DNA of 64,000 nt from Cloeon dipterum (Eukaryota > Arthropoda > Insecta > Ephemeroptera > Baetidae): NCBI RefSeq assembly GCF_949628265.1, contig NC_088788.1:30986335-31050334 (forward strand), written 5' to 3'. This document shows positions 60,732 through 64,000 of this stretch, piece by piece. The position numbers and the translations under genes are program-made. The notes under the pieces are model-generated. The model had not been told where the DNA came from. It saw nothing but the letters and a program-made list of their open reading frames with translations, and ran no database searches. Every line of letters starts with the position of its first letter. Within the stretch, counting starts at the first letter, position 1.

Positions 60732-63428
60732 GTGAGCCGCGCCGCACACCGGCAGAAAGCTGCTCGCTCGCGTCCCGTTCGCATCAGAATGTGGGCTTAA
60801 GTGAGCTTGAAAATGTCTCTTGTGTTTGTTTATCATTTTTGTGCATACACTAGCGCCGCCCACCCACCCTTTATTGCGGCTTAATCTGGGTGCGCATTTC
60901 ACCCCTTGAGCCGGGACAAACGGCACTCCTTTCAGCTATTTTGGTCGCAGCATAATGGGAAAATTCGGCTCGGTGATTCCTTTTCGCCGAGTTGAAATTG
61001 TGCTCGCTTCACTGGCACCCCACTAGAGCAAGGGACGCCATTCGTAGAGGATCCCTTAGTATTTTTCGGCCTCCGTCATCTTTAAACCGTAAATCACGAG
61101 CTGGTTCACTCTCGTCCTTCTCAGTTCTGAATTAGGTGCATATGGAAGGCGAGTAAAGCTTAATCTGCTGTTGAGGAACTTGTCAGACGTCATTAGTGCG
61201 GCTATTCATTTGGGCCCCGTAAGTTAGTAATGGGACACAATTATTACATTTGTAAATAGTTATAATGATATAAGAACGTTTTGCAGTTGGAATTTCATTA
61301 AAAATAATTTGATTAATATTATTAATGTTTTTAAATTATTAGTTTTGTGTTTAAACTTTGCTCCAAGCACCGCATTGTTTATTTTTCAATAATATTTTTC
61401 TCTAACGAAAGCTACTGCGTCGTCTGGCTTTTCTCAATTGAAATATTAGAAATCAGTTTCCGCACAATGATAAAATGCTTTAAATAATTTCTACACTCAC
61501 AATCAGTTGGATTACAGTGCGCCCAACAAGTGAGATTTTCTACGCGCTAACATATTCTCTGTAGAGGTCTGCTCTGGGGACTATAAAATTCTGACGCTAA
61601 ACGAATTTCAACCTTTCTGAGACGACCCCTTGAGCAAATACCACAAAAGTGAGCTCCACAAAAGGCAGCAGACGACTTCCTTGTGTGTTTTACGCGTGTT
61701 ATTTGCTTTACGAATTGCAGTCGCAGGAGATATTTGGAAGGACATATTCGCCTGCGGTTTCACACATTCCTTGGAGACCAATTTCCAACGAAACTGTTAC
61801 AATAAAGCCAAATTTAAACTGAAATGAGTGCCGAGTACTTCAAATAAACGAAATTTAGAGGCTAAAAGGACCTAACTTGCCAAGGTCAAGTGCCTAACTG
61901 CTCTATGGTGACCAACCTCAGAGTTTGTTGTGTTTTTGTAGCATCTTATGTGTAGGTTAGTATTATTTTTCAAGAACTCCTCACTTTGTTAAATTGGGAA
62001 AACCTGCTTTTATGATTAAATTGGTTTTTTATAAATGCGCAAAAAATATTAAACGTCTGACAGTGCATTATCCACGCGTGTATGTTTCGAATAAAAAATT
62101 TGTTCCGCTTGTTGGAAGTTGGAAACAACCCCAAACAAAGCAGAGAGAGATTATTCATTTATCCAACTAGGCGTCACAATTGCGTAGCCGCTTTTTATGT
62201 TATTTACCCAGTCTCGCGCAGTCTAGCCGGTGTCAAGCTCATTTTTATTAATGCATGAAAATGTGGCACACAAGCCGAGAAAATCGATACGCGTGTGTGT
62301 TTGTGCTGTGCGCGCCTGAGGTGACTTTGTTTTTCCTAATGGAGATATTAAAAGCGCGCGGTCAGTGTTCTCCGCAGCCGGCCAGCGTCCCCACATAGGG
62401 ATTGCTCGCCTCATAATCATTTACTCAGTCTGCCGGCGTATGAATCACGATAGGCAATCTTGTTGAGATTCATTTGGGCGTCCGGCTGACCGCCTAGATT
62501 TATGAGAGTCCTTTTTTTCGTGTCACGAGGTGTAATTGATTTCACTCCGAGATTCATTCATCATGCGCGCATGTGGCGACGCGAGGCACCGCTTTTGTGC
62601 TCCGCAGACGGCGGCTAATGTAATTAAAGATTAGACACCGAGGCCTCAGACTGACTCGTTGCTTGCTGGCAGCGTCACTTTTCTGGGTTGGAATAATTTA
62701 TTATTGCCACGAATTTTCCGTCTCAGCTAGGTTGGCCAACACTGATAAGAAAAACGAAACTAATTAAACCAAAGCCGATTATGCGGCAAAATTAATATTT
62801 CCCAACGAGCGTAAATAACGAGCCTGAAACGTTATACACCGAGCTGTGGTACGCACTCTGGTTTCATTTGATAAAATTGTTGCCTTTATATAGAAAGCAA
62901 ACTGCCCAATTTGCAAATTGCTTCCATTTGCCCTTTTCCCAAGAAAAAAGCAGCAACAGTCGAGCGCCAAGGAGAAAATCGACTCCGCACACATCCATGC
63001 AAAAAGGGAAAAAAGCGATCTTTTCAGAGACCAAGAAACAAGCTCGTGCTGGCATCGTTTCGGCGGGAAGTGCAACAAGGTCGCTATTTTCTCACAAAAA
63101 ATGGGTCCTTTGCCAGCTTCTTTAAAAATCTATCTGTTGGGCTAAAATACATGGAGCTGTTCCCCAAAATTGACGAATTGCAATTATAATCTGAGGCGAG
63201 ACGTGTGGAGGCAAATCGTGTGTGAAAACGCGTCCTTCACGCCTCTGCGTCACGGCCCTATCTATGGAAATCATCCCCCGCACACGTTCCACCGCGTGCG
63301 TTCGTCAACCGGTCGCACACGCACTGCTGCTCGATATTAAATACGTGAGGCGGACTAATTTGCCTGTTTGCTGGCCGACGGTGCATTGCATTGCCGATCT
63401 ATACGTACATACGTGCACGGCAGAGCAC

Positions 63429-63441
63429 AGAGAGAGAGAGC
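63429..63441 (+). repeat. (GA)n microsatellite
   Basis: Short GA run within a GC-rich block, about 120 bp upstream of a TATA-like box. Confidence 0.6.
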
Positions 63442-63562
63442 GAGGGTTGGTCGGTGCTGCCGGCGCAGTTTGTGCCGCTTGATCAATACCGCCACTCGGG
63501 CCGGCTCCGTTGCGAATTTTCGCTCTTCCGCTCTGCGAGCTCGCGAAAACGCACCGTGCGTG

Positions 63563-63570
63563 TATAAATA
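63563..63570 (+). promoter_or_regulatory. TATA-like box
   Basis: TATAAATA sits in a GC-rich block just downstream of the GA tract. If used on the plus strand, initiation would fall near 63593. It could be an additional promoter of the gene presumed to lie to the right. There is no coding exon to confirm it. Confidence 0.3.
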
Positions 63571-63855
63571 AATGTGTGCTCTGACCGCAGCCGACACCGT
63601 TCCCACTGCTTTTGGGCTCTTTGCGATGTTGTTTTATGTGCGTGCCAGAAAAAGCTAGTAGTCGTCTGCTCGTTACGTCTGCCATGGTGATGGTGGCAGC
63701 CGTAATTGCACGATTGCAAATGGACTTGTCGTTGAAAAGGCGTTTTTGCTGCCGGGTCGAGTTGATATCCGTCGATGCTGCATTAAAACCAAAAGTCTTG
63801 GGTAATTAATGTTTGATGTTGCAATGCAGGCGGTTCACCTTTTCATCAAGGAAAG

Positions 63856-63900
63856 GCGTTGCGGTAGAAATGTATATTTTTAAATATTCAACCGCAACGC
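63856..63900. repeat. Stem-loop (inverted repeat)
   Basis: GCGTTGCGGT-A-GAA pairs with TTC-A-ACCGCAACGC, 13 pairs with one A/A mismatch, around a 17-nt AT-rich loop. It could form an RNA hairpin or be the residue of a small inverted-repeat element. It is shorter than a typical pre-miRNA. Confidence 0.6.
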
Positions 63901-64000
63901 AATGCATACGAACAACCTATTTGGCTAGAATTTAACATATTAAAATTAAAAAGAGGCAAAAAATATGCCTTCTTAAGCTTTTTGAAGATTCCAACAGGTT

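Larger units (their letters stand above)
53973..63840. other. Ten-kilobase non-coding region
   Basis: No supported coding exon on either strand. The content is CpG-rich blocks, AT-rich troughs (about 54.2-54.6, 57.0-57.6, 58.5-59.1 and 61.2-61.5 kb), GA/CT tracts, perfect octamer sites at 55085, 56530 and 57641, and short CTG runs (about 56035 and 57919). It probably continues the first intron of the gene entered at 53.9 kb. Confidence 0.5.

Noticed and set aside
1..64000. tRNA, rRNA, CRISPR, conserved microRNA or intact transposon genes
   Set aside because: I looked for tRNA B-box patterns, well-known insect microRNA seeds, direct-repeat arrays and reverse transcriptase or transposase motifs by eye and found none convincing. 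A tool-based scan could still reveal weak ones.

Overview
The window is animal nuclear DNA, most probably from an insect. It has spliced genes with canonical GT-AG introns, many of them only 50-100 nt long. One gene has the complete architecture of Nudel, an insect eggshell/dorsoventral patterning protease. Short introns and closely packed genes fit a compact-genome, non-holometabolous insect (a mayfly is one possibility), but I cannot fix the species.

The left half (about 0.4-30.4 kb) holds seven protein genes whose exons join in frame across every splice site I placed, apart from one ambiguous donor each in two nudel introns. In order they are: an acyl-CoA desaturase (-, 339 aa); nudel (-, about 1,729 aa, with TM anchor, 11 LDLa repeats, one active and one degenerate trypsin domain and SRCR-like segments); CREB (+, 262 aa, KID plus bZIP); a LanC-like protein (-, 412 aa); a RETREG/FAM134 ER-phagy receptor (+, 435 aa, ending in an LC3-interacting motif); TRMT10A, a tRNA m1G9 methyltransferase (-, 303 aa); and RacGAP1/Tumbleweed (+, 630 aa, coiled coil, C1 and RhoGAP). 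The genes are unrelated in function. Neighbouring pairs are convergent (CREB/LanC-like, RETREG/TRMT10A) or divergent (LanC-like/RETREG, TRMT10A/RacGAP).

Regulatory DNA stands out in two places. The roughly 5 kb between nudel and the CREB coding exons carries several cAMP response elements, including two perfect sites just upstream of a TATA box, which suggests CREB autoregulation. The TRMT10A/RacGAP interval carries CCAAT, CHR, MYB and E2F-like sites, as expected for a G2/M cytokinesis gene.

The right half (30.4-64 kb) is almost free of recognisable coding sequence. It alternates between CpG-rich and AT-rich blocks. It contains a probable non-coding first exon near 33.6 kb, a short first coding exon at 53.9 kb whose product I do not recognise, a diverged two-copy dispersed repeat, GA microsatellites, and more perfect octamer (ATGCAAAT) sites than expected. 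I read it as the promoter and first-intron territory of a large plus-strand gene whose body lies beyond the window.
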